Positions 26,147 through 34,755 of a stretch of DNA of 64,000 nucleotides are shown piece after piece. Each line of letters opens with the position of its first letter. Position 1 is the first letter of the stretch. Made by a program: the position numbers and the translations under genes. The DNA is from Streptomyces sp. cg36 (GTDB lineage: Bacteria > Actinomycetota > Actinomycetes > Streptomycetales > Streptomycetaceae), in the NCBI RefSeq assembly GCF_041080675.1, contig NZ_CP163520.1, forward strand, positions 4,402,001 to 4,466,000, written 5' to 3'. A model generated the notes under the pieces. It had not been told where the DNA came from. It searched no databases and worked only from the letters and a program-made list of their open reading frames with translations.

Positions 26147-28564
26147 CTACGCCGGCCACTTCCTCCCCACCCACCTCCACGCGACCTCCAGCAGCCCCGC
26201 CCCCACCACCGCGATCCCCACCGCGGCCCACGGCATCGTCGTCCCCACCAGCTTCAGCGCGAAGAAGCTCTGCAGCCACGGCACCGCCAGGACCAGCAGG
26301 AACGCCGCGCCCATCGCCAGTACGAGGGCGATCCGCCACCATGTGTACGGGCGGGCGATGATCGCCAGGACCCACATCGACACCAGGAACAGCGTCAGCG
26401 TCGCCGCGCTGGTCTCGGCCTCCCGCGCGCCGTCCCCCACGTAGTAGTGGCGCGCCAGCAGGTACGTGGCGAAGGTGGTGAGCGCCGCGATGACGCCGCC
26501 GGGGACCGCGTACCGCATCACCCGCCGTACGAAGTGCGGCTTGGCGCGTTCGGTGTTGGGCGCGAGGGCGAGGAAGAACGCCGGGATGCCGATGGTCAGC
26601 GTCGACAGCAGGGTCAGATGGCGCGGCAGGAACAGGTACTCCACCTGCGTGCACACCACCAGCAGCGCGAGCAGCACCGAGTACACCGTCTTGACCAGGA
26701 ACAGCGTCGCCACCCGGGTGATGTTGCCGATGACCCGGCGGCCCTCCGCCACCACCGAGGGCAGCGTCGCGAAGCTGTTGTTGAGCAGCACGATCTGGGC
26801 CACGGCCCGGGTCGCCTCGGAGCCCGAGCCCATCGAGACGCCGATGTCCGCGTCCTTGAGGGCGAGGACGTCGTTGACGCCGTCGCCGGTCATCGCGACG
26901 GTGTGGCCCCGGGACTGGAGCGCCGCCACCATGTCCCGCTTCTGCTGCGGGGTGACCCGGCCGAACACCGCGTTCTGGTCGAGGACTTCCGCCATCTCGC
27001 CCTGGTCGGTGGGCAGCTGCCGCGCGTCCACGGTGTTCTGCGCGCCCGGCAGCCCGAGCTTGCCGGCCACCGCGCCCACGGAGACCGCGTTGTCCCCGGA
27101 GATGACCTTGGCGTGGACGTTCTGCTCGTCGAAGTAGCGCAGGGTCTCGGCCGCGTCGGGCCGCAGCCGCTGTTCCAGGACGACCAGCGCGGTGGCCCGC
27201 GCGTCCTGCGCCACCTGCGGGTCGTCGAGTTCGCGGCGGGCGCGGGCGAGCAGCAGGACGCGCAGGCCCTGTTCGTTGAGGGAGTCGATCTCGGCGAGCG
27301 CCGGGTCGCCCGCGGGCAGCAGGACGTCGGGTGCGCCCAGCAGCCAGGTGGAGTTCTCCCCGTCGCCCTCGCTGAACGCGGCCCCGCTGTACTTGCGCGC
27401 GGAGGAGAAGGGCAGCGACTCGGTGCAGCGCCACTCCTCGGCGTCCGGGTACGCGTCGATGATCGCCTGGAGGGAGGCGTTGGGCCGGGGGTCGGACTCG
27501 CCGAGCGCGCCGAGCACCTTGCGCACGTACGTCTCCTCCGCGCCGCCCAGCGGGCGCAGTTCGGTGACGTCCATGCCGCCCTCGGTGAGCGTGCCGGTCT
27601 TGTCGAGGCACACCACGTCCACCCGGGCCAGGCCCTCGATCGCGGGGAGCTCCTGCACCAGGCACTGCTTGCGGCCGAGCCGGATCACCCCGATCGCGAA
27701 CGCCACCGAGGTCAGCAGCACCAGGCCCTCGGGGATCATCGGGACGATGCCGCCGACGGTGTACGCGATGGACTGCTTGAAGTTGTCGTCCTTGACCACC
27801 AGTTGGCTGATCACCAGCCCGATGGAGGTCGGGATCATCAGCCAGGTGACGTACTTGAGGATCAGCGAGATGCCGTTGCGCAGCTCGGAGTGGACCAGGG
27901 TGAACCGGCTGGCCTCCTCGGCGAGCTGCGCCGCGTACGCCTCGCGCCCGACCTTGGTCGCGGTGAACGCGCCGCCGCCCGCGACCACGAACGACCCGGA
28001 CATCATCTTGTCGCCGGGCTTCTTCAGTACGGGGTCGGCCTCGCCGGTGAGGAGGGACTCGTCGACTTCGAGGCCGTCGGTCTCGACCACCTCGCCGTCG
28101 ACCACCACCTTGTCGCCGGGGCCGAGTTCGACCAGGTCGCCGAGGACGATCTCGGAGGTGGAGATCTCGGCGGCGGCGCCGTCGCGCCGGACCGTCGGTT
28201 TGGCCTCGCCGATGACCGCGAGCCCGTCGAGGGTCTTCTTGGCGCGCAGCTCCTGGATGATACCGATGCCGGTGTTGGCGATGATGACGAACCCGAAGAG
28301 GCTGTCCTGGAGCGGCGCCACCACCAGCATGATCGCCCAGAGCACGCCGATGATCGCGTTGAACCGGGTGAAGACGTTGGCGCGGACGATCTCGGCGGTG
28401 GAGCGGCTGCTGCGCACGGGGACGTCGTTGACCTCGCCCCGGGCGACGCGTTCGGCGACCTCGGCGGTGGTCAGCCCGGTGGCCCGGCCGGGCGCGGCGG
28501 GCGGCGGCACGGGGTGGACGGGGTCGAGTTCGGCCCCGGCGTCGATATTGGCGCGCTGCGTCAT
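26147..28564 (-). CDS. P-type cation-transporting ATPase, CtpE-like
   Basis: An 805-residue P-type ATPase. In order: N-terminal cytoplasmic region, first helix pair near 65-105, actuator domain with LLTGEADPV at about 171-179, helices 3-4 with PEGL at 278-281, phosphorylation motif DKTGTLT at 321-327, an ATP-binding domain with the usual KVISGDNAVS region, the hinge MTGDGVNDVLAL, then six C-terminal helices. The PEGL membrane motif and short length fit the actinobacterial CtpE group, reported in mycobacteria to take up calcium; the ion here is inferred. ATG at 28564 is the start. It is convergent with array B and divergent in function from the small DUF2530 gene upstream. Confidence 0.88.
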   Translation of the reverse strand: MTQRANIDAGAELDPVHPVPPPAAPGRATGLTTAEVAERVARGEVNDVPVRSSRSTAEIVRANVFTRFNAIIGVLWAIMLVVAPLQDSLFGFVIIANTGIGIIQELRAKKTLDGLAVIGEAKPTVRRDGAAAEISTSEIVLGDLVELGPGDKVVVDGEVVETDGLEVDESLLTGEADPVLKKPGDKMMSGSFVVAGGGAFTATKVGREAYAAQLAEEASRFTLVHSELRNGISLILKYVTWLMIPTSIGLVISQLVVKDDNFKQSIAYTVGGIVPMIPEGLVLLTSVAFAIGVIRLGRKQCLVQELPAIEGLARVDVVCLDKTGTLTEGGMDVTELRPLGGAEETYVRKVLGALGESDPRPNASLQAIIDAYPDAEEWRCTESLPFSSARKYSGAAFSEGDGENSTWLLGAPDVLLPAGDPALAEIDSLNEQGLRVLLLARARRELDDPQVAQDARATALVVLEQRLRPDAAETLRYFDEQNVHAKVISGDNAVSVGAVAGKLGLPGAQNTVDARQLPTDQGEMAEVLDQNAVFGRVTPQQKRDMVAALQSRGHTVAMTGDGVNDVLALKDADIGVSMGSGSEATRAVAQIVLLNNSFATLPSVVAEGRRVIGNITRVATLFLVKTVYSVLLALLVVCTQVEYLFLPRHLTLLSTLTIGIPAFFLALAPNTERAKPHFVRRVMRYAVPGGVIAALTTFATYLLARHYYVGDGAREAETSAATLTLFLVSMWVLAIIARPYTWWRIALVLAMGAAFLLVLAVPWLQSFFALKLVGTTMPWAAVGIAVVGAGLLEVAWRWVGRKWPA

Positions 28565-28691
28565 GATTTCGACGGTACGGGGGGAATTCCCGCTTCACCT
28601 GCCGGGAAGGTCGAACATCAGACCAGGGGAGGAGGCGAATGGTCCTGCGGCGGTATGCGCCGCGACCGGTTTCTCGGGGGATCCGTGGACT

Positions 28692-28997
28692 TTAGACCCT
28701 GGTGCCGTCGGCCGGGGCGTCCCCGTCCGCGCCCTCCCCGGTAGCCGCCCGCGCCGCCGCGTGCCGCTTCAGGGCCGCGTCGCGTCCGCGGACGTACCAG
28801 ATGCCGATCAGCCCGAGACCGCCGCCGGCCAGGCACGTCCAGACCCACCAGAGGTGGCCGTGGTCGTCGAACCAGCCGTAGAACGGCAGCTGGACGAGGA
28901 AGAGGGCGAACCAGAGGACCGTGCCGCCGGTGATGGTGGCGACGACGGGCCCTTCGAGGGGCTCGGGTGCCTCGTGTTTCGGTGTCCACTTCGCCAT
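28692..28997 (-). CDS. DUF2530 small membrane protein
   Basis: A 101-residue protein with two hydrophobic helices (TITGGTVLWFALFLVQLPFY and LWWVWTCLAGGGLGLIGIWY) and charged ends. The motif FYGWFDDHGHLWWVWTCLAG is typical of DUF2530, an actinobacterial membrane family of unknown function. It lies 127 bases upstream of the P-type ATPase start on the same strand, so the two may share a transcript. Confidence 0.85.
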   Translation of the reverse strand: MAKWTPKHEAPEPLEGPVVATITGGTVLWFALFLVQLPFYGWFDDHGHLWWVWTCLAGGGLGLIGIWYVRGRDAALKRHAAARAATGEGADGDAPADGTRV

Positions 28998-29229
28998 GCG
29001 CCCAGTGTAGGGGGAGGGTTTCCGGGGGCCTCCGGGCCGCGGGGAGGCCGGGCGTCCCTTGGGTCTACGCGCGGAGATAGCGATCTTCGACTTATGTATT
29101 CATACTGAAACCGCTTGTGGCTGACTCGTTTTGTTCGTTGAAACGTCCAAAGAAGTTCGGGTTGAGGCCGCTTTTCGCTTGTTCCTCCCCGCCCCGCCTC
29201 CCTGCCCCGTCTCCCGACTGAGGTTTCGC
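28998..29229. promoter_or_regulatory. AT-rich divergent promoter region between DUF2530 and NCS2 permease genes
   Basis: The segment 29075-29165 is unusually AT-rich for this genome and contains a small inverted repeat TATG-TATT-CATA (29094-29105) and several TTTG/TTGA stretches. It must hold the promoters of both divergent genes. The NCS2 gene has GAGG 6 bases before its ATG. I see no purine-riboswitch core, so transcriptional control is more likely. Confidence 0.45.
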
Positions 29230-30678
29230 ATGTCCCCCTCGGCCACCGCCAAGGTCGACACCCCGCCGCCGTCCCCGACGCCGCCGGTCAACGGCCTGGA
29301 CCGCTACTTCAAGATCTCCGAGCGGGGTTCCACCTTCGCCCGCGAGATCCGCGGCGGCTTCGCCACCTTCTTCGCGATGGCCTACATCATCGTGCTGAAC
29401 CCGATCATCCTGGGCAGCGCCAAGGACATGTACGGGCACCAGCTCGACGGCGGCCAGCTGGTCACCGCGACCGTGCTGACGGCGGCCTTCACCACGCTCC
29501 TCATGGGCGTCATCGGCAACGTGCCGATCGCGCTGGCGGCCGGGCTCGGGGTCAACACCGTGGTCGCCCTCCAGCTGGCGCCCCGGATGAGCTGGCCGGA
29601 CGCGATGGGCATGGTGGTCCTCGCGGGCTTCGTGGTGATGATCCTGGTCGCCACCGGGCTGCGCGAGCGCGTGATGAACGCGGTGCCGCTGGGCCTGCGC
29701 AAGGGCATCGCCATCGGCATCGGCCTCTTCATCATGCTGATCGGCCTGGTCGACTCGGGCTTCGTCTCCCGGATCCCGGACGCCGCCCACACCACCGTCC
29801 CGCTCCAGCTCGGCGGCAACGGCCATCTGCTGGGCTGGCCGGTCCTGGTCTTCGTTCTCGGCGTGCTGCTCACCCTGGCGCTGATGGTGCGCAAGGTGCC
29901 CGGCGCGATCCTCATCTCCATCGTGGTGATGACCGGTGCCGCGATGATCATCGACGCGGTCGCCACCGTGCCGTCCTGGGGCCTGACCACCCCGAAGTGG
30001 CCCGGCAACCCGGTCGCGAGCCCCGACTTCGGGCTGGTCGGCAAGGTCAGCCTGTTCGGCGGGTTCGACAAGGTCGGCGTGCTGACCGGCGTCCTGTTCG
30101 TCTTCACCGTGCTGCTGTCCTGCTTCTTCGACGCCATGGGCACGATCATGGGCATCGGCGACGAGGCCAAGCTGACCGACGCCGAGGGCAACATGCCCGG
30201 CATCAGCCGCGTCCTGTTCGTCGACGGCATCGCCGTCGCGGCGGGCGGCGCCTCGTCCTCCTCGGCCACCACCTGCTTCGTGGAGTCCACGGCGGGCGTC
30301 GGCGAGGGGGCCCGCACCGGCCTCGCCAACGTGGTCACCGGCGGCCTCTTCACGGTCGCGCTCTTCCTGACCCCGCTGGCCACCATGGTCCCGTCCCAGG
30401 CGGCCACCCCCGCGCTGCTGGCGGTGGGCTTCCTGATCCTGTCCGGCTCGATCCGGCAGATCGACTGGGACGACTGGACGATCGCGATCCCGGCGTTCGT
30501 GACGATGCTGATGATGCCGTTCACGTACTCCATCACCAACGGCATCGGTATGGGCTTCCTCACCTTCACCGTGCTGCGCCTGGTGGCGGGCCGGGGCCGT
30601 GAGGTGCCGGTGGCGATGTACGTCGTCTCGGCGGTGTTCGCCTTCTACTACCTGATGCCGGCGCTGGGCCTCACCTAG
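29230..30678 (+). CDS. NCS2 (AzgA-like) purine permease
   Basis: A 482-residue permease with about fourteen hydrophobic segments. Family marks are GLDRYFKISERGSTFAREIR with GGFATFFAMAYIIVLNPIIL near the N-terminus, AAGLGVNTVVALQLAP, FFDAMGTIMGIGDEA in helix 8 and the helix-10 motif ASSSSATTCFVESTAGVGEG. These are those of AzgA/PbuG-type hypoxanthine-guanine-adenine proton symporters. The exact purine is not deducible. ATG at 29230 follows GAGG. A terminator follows directly after the stop. Confidence 0.92.
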   Translation: MSPSATAKVDTPPPSPTPPVNGLDRYFKISERGSTFAREIRGGFATFFAMAYIIVLNPIILGSAKDMYGHQLDGGQLVTATVLTAAFTTLLMGVIGNVPIALAAGLGVNTVVALQLAPRMSWPDAMGMVVLAGFVVMILVATGLRERVMNAVPLGLRKGIAIGIGLFIMLIGLVDSGFVSRIPDAAHTTVPLQLGGNGHLLGWPVLVFVLGVLLTLALMVRKVPGAILISIVVMTGAAMIIDAVATVPSWGLTTPKWPGNPVASPDFGLVGKVSLFGGFDKVGVLTGVLFVFTVLLSCFFDAMGTIMGIGDEAKLTDAEGNMPGISRVLFVDGIAVAAGGASSSSATTCFVESTAGVGEGARTGLANVVTGGLFTVALFLTPLATMVPSQAATPALLAVGFLILSGSIRQIDWDDWTIAIPAFVTMLMMPFTYSITNGIGMGFLTFTVLRLVAGRGREVPVAMYVVSAVFAFYYLMPALGLT

Positions 30679-30690
30679 GCCGCGGGCCCC

Positions 30691-30710
30691 GCGGCCCCGC
30701 CGGGGGCCGC
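30691..30710. terminator. Hairpin between convergent NCS2 and RHH genes
   Basis: GCGGCCCC (30691-30698) pairs perfectly with GGGGCCGC (30703-30710) across a 4-base loop, 12 bases after the permease stop and 1 base before the stop of the opposite gene. It can serve both directions. Confidence 0.65.
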
Positions 30711-30711
30711 G

Positions 30712-30894
30712 CTAGGCGGCGCCGTAGAACTTCTCCGTCTCGTCGACGGCGGCGTTGAAGCGCTCGTCGAAGTCATCGCGAATGAGCGTCCGGACCACAT
30801 AGTCCTGGACGCTCATTTGGCGTTTGGCGGCATGCTGCCGGAGCCGTTCGAGCAGCTCACCGTCTATCCGCAGGCTGAGCACGCTGGTCCCCAT
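30712..30894 (-). CDS. Ribbon-helix-helix (Arc/CopG-type) protein
   Basis: A 60-residue protein with the pattern MGTSVLSLRIDGELLERLRQ, then HAAKRQMSVQDYVVRTLIRD. The single strand followed by two helices is the ribbon-helix-helix DNA-binding fold. The last 15 residues (DFDERFNAAVDETEKFYGAA) form a short acidic tail. A 79-residue version from GTG at 30951 is possible, but the added residues are not family-like. No toxin gene lies beside it, so it is more likely an orphan regulator than an antitoxin. The gap to marR (30952-31050) holds the MarR operator. Confidence 0.75.
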   Translation of the reverse strand: MGTSVLSLRIDGELLERLRQHAAKRQMSVQDYVVRTLIRDDFDERFNAAVDETEKFYGAA

Positions 30895-31025
30895 GGGTCG
30901 AGGGTCGCCGCAGGCCCTGCCCTGGTGCGTCACTTTTCCGATAGCTCTCACTCATTCGGGTGATGTGTGTCGTGGTGCGGGACCGCAGTCTAGGCGCGCC
31001 GGTGGTACACGGCTGGTATTTAGCC

Positions 31026-31043
31026 AGAGTAATGAGTTACTCT
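31026..31043. promoter_or_regulatory. MarR operator: AGAGTAA-TGAG-TTACTCT
   Basis: A perfect 7-base inverted repeat with a 4-base spacer ends 7 bases before the marR ATG. It lies in an AT-rich pocket, with TATTTA just upstream as a possible -10. Length and position fit autorepression by the MarR-family protein encoded next. Confidence 0.75.
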
Positions 31044-31050
31044 AACGAAC

Positions 31051-31494
31051 ATGTCTGACCTGTCCCACGGCACTGACGTAGACGTCGCCGCCGTGAACTC
31101 CCTCCGCTCGGCGATCATGCGGCTGAGCCGGCGCCTGAAGCACCAGCGCGTCGACGAGTCGCTGAGCCCCACCGAGATGTCGGTGCTCGGCACCCTCTTC
31201 CGCTGCGGCTCGGCCACCCCCGGTGAGCTGGCCCGCAAGGAGCACGTACAGCCGCCGTCGATGACCCGAATCGTCGCGCTGCTGGAGGCGAAGGGCCTGG
31301 TCAGGCTGGAGCCGCACCCCGACGACCGCCGCCAGAAGGTGGTCAGCCAGACCGAAGAGGCCGAGGCGATGCTCGAAGAGAGCCGCCGCAAGCGCAACGC
31401 CTGGCTGACGACCCTCGCGGAGGGCCTGGACGAGGACGAGTGGGCGAAGCTGCGCGCCGCCGCACCCGTACTGGAGAAGCTCGCACACCTGTGA
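31051..31494 (+). CDS. MarR-family transcriptional regulator
   Basis: A 147-residue winged-helix regulator. The order is a dimerization helix (VAAVNSLRSAIMRLSRRLKH), the recognition region LSPTEMSVLGTLFRCG, PGELARKEHVQPPSMTRIVA as the helix-turn-helix, and RLEPHPDDRRQKVVSQTEE as the wing with the conserved DDRR. The C-terminal helices complete the dimer. It starts 31 bases before the MFS gene begins (stop 31494, TTG 31526) and likely represses both genes through the palindrome in front of it. Confidence 0.92.
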   Translation: MSDLSHGTDVDVAAVNSLRSAIMRLSRRLKHQRVDESLSPTEMSVLGTLFRCGSATPGELARKEHVQPPSMTRIVALLEAKGLVRLEPHPDDRRQKVVSQTEEAEAMLEESRRKRNAWLTTLAEGLDEDEWAKLRAAAPVLEKLAHL

Positions 31495-31525
31495 ACTGAC
31501 CGCGCACGCTTGGAGGCGAACCCCT

Positions 31526-32872
31526 TTGAGTACGGGAAACGGAGCAGACTCCGCCCCCGCACACAACTCCACCCACGACCCGGCTGCCGCCGGCAGCAGA
31601 CGAGGGACCTTCTCCTCCCTCGCGATCCGCAACTACCGGCTGTTCTTCTCCGGTGCCATCGTCTCCAACATCGGCACCTGGATGGCGCGGATCACCCAGG
31701 ACTGGCTGGTCCTCCAGATCACCGGCTCCTCGGTGGCGGTGGGCATCACCACCGCCATGCAGTTCCTGCCGATGCTGCTCTTCGGGCTGTACGGCGGCGT
31801 CATAGCCGACCGCTTCGCCAAGCGGAGCATCCTCTTCGTCACCCAGAGCGCGATGGGCCTGGGCGGGCTCTTCCTGGCGGCCATGACGCTCTCCGGCCAC
31901 GTCCAGGTCTGGCACGTCTATCTGACGGCGTTCTTCACCGGACTGGTGACCGTCGTCGACAACCCGACCCGGCAGTCCTTCGTCTCCGAGATGGTCGGCC
32001 CCGACCAGGTCCGCAACGCGGTCAGCCTCAACTCCGCCAACTTCCAGTCGGCGCGGCTCGTGGGCCCGGCGGTCGCCGGCGGTGTGATGGCGGCGGTCGG
32101 CCCCGGCTGGGCGTTCCTCGCCAACGGCCTCTCCTTCCTGGCGCCGCTGGCCGGTCTCGCCCTGATGCGCACCGCGGAGCTGCGGCCCACCCGGCTCGCG
32201 CCGCGCGGCAAGGGCCAGCTCCGCGAGGGCCTCGACTACGTCTCCAAGCGGCCCGAGCTGATCTGGCCGATCGTCCTGGTCGGCTTCGTCGGCACCTTCG
32301 GGTTCAACTTCCCGATCTGGCTCAGCGCCTTCGCCCATGACGTCTTCGACGGCGGCTCCGGGATGTACGGCCTGTTCAACAGCCTGATGGCGATCGGCTC
32401 CCTGATCGGCGCGCTGCTCGCGGCCCGCCGGGGCACCACGCGGCTGCGGCTGCTGGCGGGGGCGGCGGGCCTGTTCGCGGTCCTGGAGATCGCGGCGGCG
32501 GCGGCCCCGGGCATGGCGCTCTTCGTGGCGCTGCTGATCCCGGTCGGCGTGCTCGGCCTCACCGTCAACGTCACCGCCAACGCCTCGGTCCAGATGGCCA
32601 CCGACCCGGAGATGCGCGGCCGGGTGATGAGCCTGTTCATGATGGTCTTCACCGGCGGCACCCCGCTCGGCGGCCCGCTCTTCGGCTGGCTCACCGACAC
32701 CTACGGCGTCCGCGTCAGCCTCGCCCTGGGCGGTCTGATCTGCGCCCTCGCGGCGCTCGGCGTCGGCCTGATGCTGGCCCGGGCGGCCAACCTGCGGCTC
32801 AAGGTCGACCTGCGGCGCGGCCGGCGGCACCTGGAGTTCGTCCCCCGGGAGCAGTTGGCCACGGCCGCGTGA
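31526..32872 (+). CDS. MFS exporter (EntS/TetA-like), MarR-controlled
   Basis: A 448-residue MFS protein with about twelve helices. The start SSLAIRNYRLFFSGAIVSNI, then GTWMARITQDWLVLQITGSS, and loop GGVIADRFAKRSIL belong to the EntS-like enterobactin/macrolide exporter group (MFS_3). The NPTRQSFVSEMVGPDQVRNA and VQMATDPEMRGRVMSLFMMV segments are also typical. The start is an unusual TTG at 31526, chosen because GGAGG lies 10 bases upstream and no better start exists. It is the second gene of a marR-MFS pair, implying drug or metabolite efflux induced by a ligand of the regulator. Confidence 0.88.
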   Translation: MSTGNGADSAPAHNSTHDPAAAGSRRGTFSSLAIRNYRLFFSGAIVSNIGTWMARITQDWLVLQITGSSVAVGITTAMQFLPMLLFGLYGGVIADRFAKRSILFVTQSAMGLGGLFLAAMTLSGHVQVWHVYLTAFFTGLVTVVDNPTRQSFVSEMVGPDQVRNAVSLNSANFQSARLVGPAVAGGVMAAVGPGWAFLANGLSFLAPLAGLALMRTAELRPTRLAPRGKGQLREGLDYVSKRPELIWPIVLVGFVGTFGFNFPIWLSAFAHDVFDGGSGMYGLFNSLMAIGSLIGALLAARRGTTRLRLLAGAAGLFAVLEIAAAAAPGMALFVALLIPVGVLGLTVNVTANASVQMATDPEMRGRVMSLFMMVFTGGTPLGGPLFGWLTDTYGVRVSLALGGLICALAALGVGLMLARAANLRLKVDLRRGRRHLEFVPREQLATAA

Positions 32873-32903
32873 CCCCTGCGGCGCCCGGCGCGAGACTGGT
32901 CCC

Positions 32904-33467
32904 ATGAGACTCTTCGCCGCGGTGCTGCCCCCGGCCGACCGGCTGGCCGAGCTCGGCCGGCCGGTCGACGCGCTGTGCGCCCTGCCCGGCGCGGACGCAC
33001 TGCGCTGGGCGGGCCGCGACAACTGGCACCTCACCCTCGCCTTCCTGGGCGAGGTCGACGACGCCGTCCGGCCGGACCTGCACGAACGGCTGGCCCGCGC
33101 CGCCCGCCGCACCCCGCCGTTCGAGCTGCGCCTGCACGGCGGCGGCCGGTTCGGCGACCACGTGCTGTGGGCGGGCGTCGCGGGCGGGCTCGACCCGCTG
33201 CGGCTGCTCGCCGAACGCGTGGACGCGGCGGCTCGCCGCGCGGGCGTGGCGATGGAGGAGCACCGCCGCTACCACCCCCACCTCACCCTGGCCCGCAGCC
33301 GCGCCGGCGCCGACCTGCGCCCGTACACCGACGCCCTGGCCCCCTTCGAGGGCACGGCCTGGCGGGTGGCCGAGGTGTTCCTGGTCCGCAGCAACCTCCC
33401 GGTCTCCGGGGTCCCGGCCGAGCTGCCCCGCTACGACGTGGTGGGCCGCTGGCCACTCGGGGCGTGA
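32904..33467 (+). CDS. thpR: RNA 2',3'-cyclic phosphodiesterase
   Basis: A 187-residue protein of the 2H phosphoesterase family (ThpR/LigT). The two catalytic His-x-Thr-x motifs are at 42-44 (NWHLTLAFLG) and 126-128 (RRYHPHLTLAR). The N-terminus MRLFAAVLPP is standard for the family. It hydrolyses 2',3'-cyclic phosphate ends of RNA in vitro; its biological role in bacteria is unclear. It follows the MFS gene by 31 bases and may be co-transcribed. Confidence 0.92.
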   Translation: MRLFAAVLPPADRLAELGRPVDALCALPGADALRWAGRDNWHLTLAFLGEVDDAVRPDLHERLARAARRTPPFELRLHGGGRFGDHVLWAGVAGGLDPLRLLAERVDAAARRAGVAMEEHRRYHPHLTLARSRAGADLRPYTDALAPFEGTAWRVAEVFLVRSNLPVSGVPAELPRYDVVGRWPLGA

Positions 33468-33534
33468 GACGGCGGTACGGGCGGTACGGGCGGTACGGGA
33501 GGGGGCGGAGCCCGGGGGGCGCCGCGGTGTTCGT

Positions 33535-33540
33535 TACGCT
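33535..33540 (+). promoter_or_regulatory. -10 element of a leaderless promoter (TACGCT)
   Basis: TACGCT fits the Streptomyces TANNNT -10 pattern and lies exactly 7 bases before the GTG at 33548, the spacing seen in leaderless transcripts where transcription starts at the first base of the start codon. Upstream (33471-33499) three copies of a CGGGCGGTAC decamer occupy the -35 area. Confidence 0.6.
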
Positions 33541-33547
33541 CGTACGC

Positions 33548-33634
33548 GTGAACCCGAAGACCAGGAACCGGATCATGGCCGGTGTGCTCGTGCTGATGTT
33601 CGTCGTCGTGGCGGTGGCGGCGGCCCGCGGCTGA
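33548..33634 (+). CDS. 28-residue single-helix membrane peptide, leaderless
   Basis: A very short ORF: a basic start VNPKTRNRIMAG followed by a hydrophobic helix VLVLMFVVVAVAA and an Arg-Gly end. This is the classic layout of small bacterial membrane peptides. It has no Shine-Dalgarno but a well-placed -10 for leaderless expression. I believe near-identical peptides are annotated in other Streptomyces, which would support it. Role unknown; possibly a modulator of a larger membrane protein. Confidence 0.65.
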   Translation: MNPKTRNRIMAGVLVLMFVVVAVAAARG

Positions 33635-33664
33635 CGTCCCCGGCGGGGGCCGCCGCGCCCGCCG

Positions 33665-34675
33665 CTACCAGGCGAACGCCTCCGGGGCGGGCCCCGGCCC
33701 CGGGAAGATCTCCTCCAGACCGGCCAGCACCTCCCCGCCCAGCTCCAGCTCCACCGCGCGCACGGCGGAGGCGAGCTGCTCGGCGGTGCGCGGGCCGACG
33801 ATGGGGCCGGTCACGCCCGGCCGGGTCAGCAGCCACGCCAGGGCCGCCTCGCCCGGCTCCAGCCCGTGTTCGGCCAGCAGGTCCTCGTACGCCTGGACCC
33901 GGGGCCGCACCGCCGGGTCCGCGAGCCCGGCGGCGGACCGGCCGCCCTTGGTGCGGGCCCCGCTCCCCTCCCGCTCCTTGCGCAGCGCGCCGCCCAGCAG
34001 CCCCTGGTGGAGCGGGGACCACGGGATGATCCCGACGCCGTACTCCTGGGCGGCGGGGATGATCTCCAGCTCGGCGCGCCGCTCGGCGAGGTTGTACAGG
34101 CACTGCTCGCTGACCAGCCCCAACCGGCCGGTCCTGGCGGCGACTTCATTGCCCTGGGCGATCTTGTAGCCGGGGAAGTTGGAGGTGCCGACGTAGAGCA
34201 CCTTGCCCTGGCGCACCAGGACGTCCATGGCCTGCCAGATCTCCTCGAAGGGCGTCTGCCGGTCGACGTGGTGGAACTGGTAGACGTCGATGTGGTCGGT
34301 GCCGAGCCGCTTGAGGCTGGCCTCCACCGACCGCCGGATGTTGAGCGCGGAGAGCTTGTTGTCGTTGGGCCAGACGCTGGTGTTCCAGGGGCTGCCGTCC
34401 GGGGTCATGTTCCCGTACCCCTTGGTCGCCAGGACGGTCCGGTCCCGGCGCCCGCCGCCGCGCGCGAACCAGGACCCGACGATCTCCTCGGTGAGCCCCT
34501 TGTGTTCGCCGATGCCGTAGATGTTGGCGGTGTCGAAGAAGTTGATGCCCGCGTCGTGGGCGGCGTCCATGATCGCGTGACTGTCGGCCTCGTCGGTCAG
34601 CCCGCCGAAGTTCATCGTCCCGAGGACGAGACGGCTGACCTTGAGTCCGGTGCGTCCGAGCTGCGTGTACTCCAT
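33665..34675 (-). CDS. Aldo/keto reductase
   Basis: A 336-residue NADPH-dependent reductase of the AKR superfamily, nearer to the YghZ/Kv-beta group. The catalytic tetrad is visible: Asp and Tyr in FFDTANIYGIGEH, Lys in TVLATKGYG, His in VYQFHHVD. Cofactor-binding parts are LVSEQCLYNLAERR and GPIVGPRTAEQL near the end. The ATG at 34675 gives the standard MEYTQLGRTGLKVSRLVLGT. Substrate unknown. It ends 30 bases from the stop of the convergent small membrane peptide gene. Confidence 0.9.
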   Translation of the reverse strand: MEYTQLGRTGLKVSRLVLGTMNFGGLTDEADSHAIMDAAHDAGINFFDTANIYGIGEHKGLTEEIVGSWFARGGGRRDRTVLATKGYGNMTPDGSPWNTSVWPNDNKLSALNIRRSVEASLKRLGTDHIDVYQFHHVDRQTPFEEIWQAMDVLVRQGKVLYVGTSNFPGYKIAQGNEVAARTGRLGLVSEQCLYNLAERRAELEIIPAAQEYGVGIIPWSPLHQGLLGGALRKEREGSGARTKGGRSAAGLADPAVRPRVQAYEDLLAEHGLEPGEAALAWLLTRPGVTGPIVGPRTAEQLASAVRAVELELGGEVLAGLEEIFPGPGPAPEAFAW

Positions 34676-34755
34676 GAGGGACCAGCGAACCTCTTGAAGT
34701 GCGCTCGAAGCAAGGGGAGTTCGGCCGGGGCGGATCCGGCCGCGCGCCCCGGGGA

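Noticed and set aside
29041..29229. Purine riboswitch before the NCS2 permease
   Set aside because: No three-way junction with the conserved purine-riboswitch core could be found, and such switches are not usual before this gene in Streptomyces.
30712..30951. Antitoxin of a type II system (RHH protein)
   Set aside because: No small toxin gene is adjacent; neighbours are a permease and a MarR pair.
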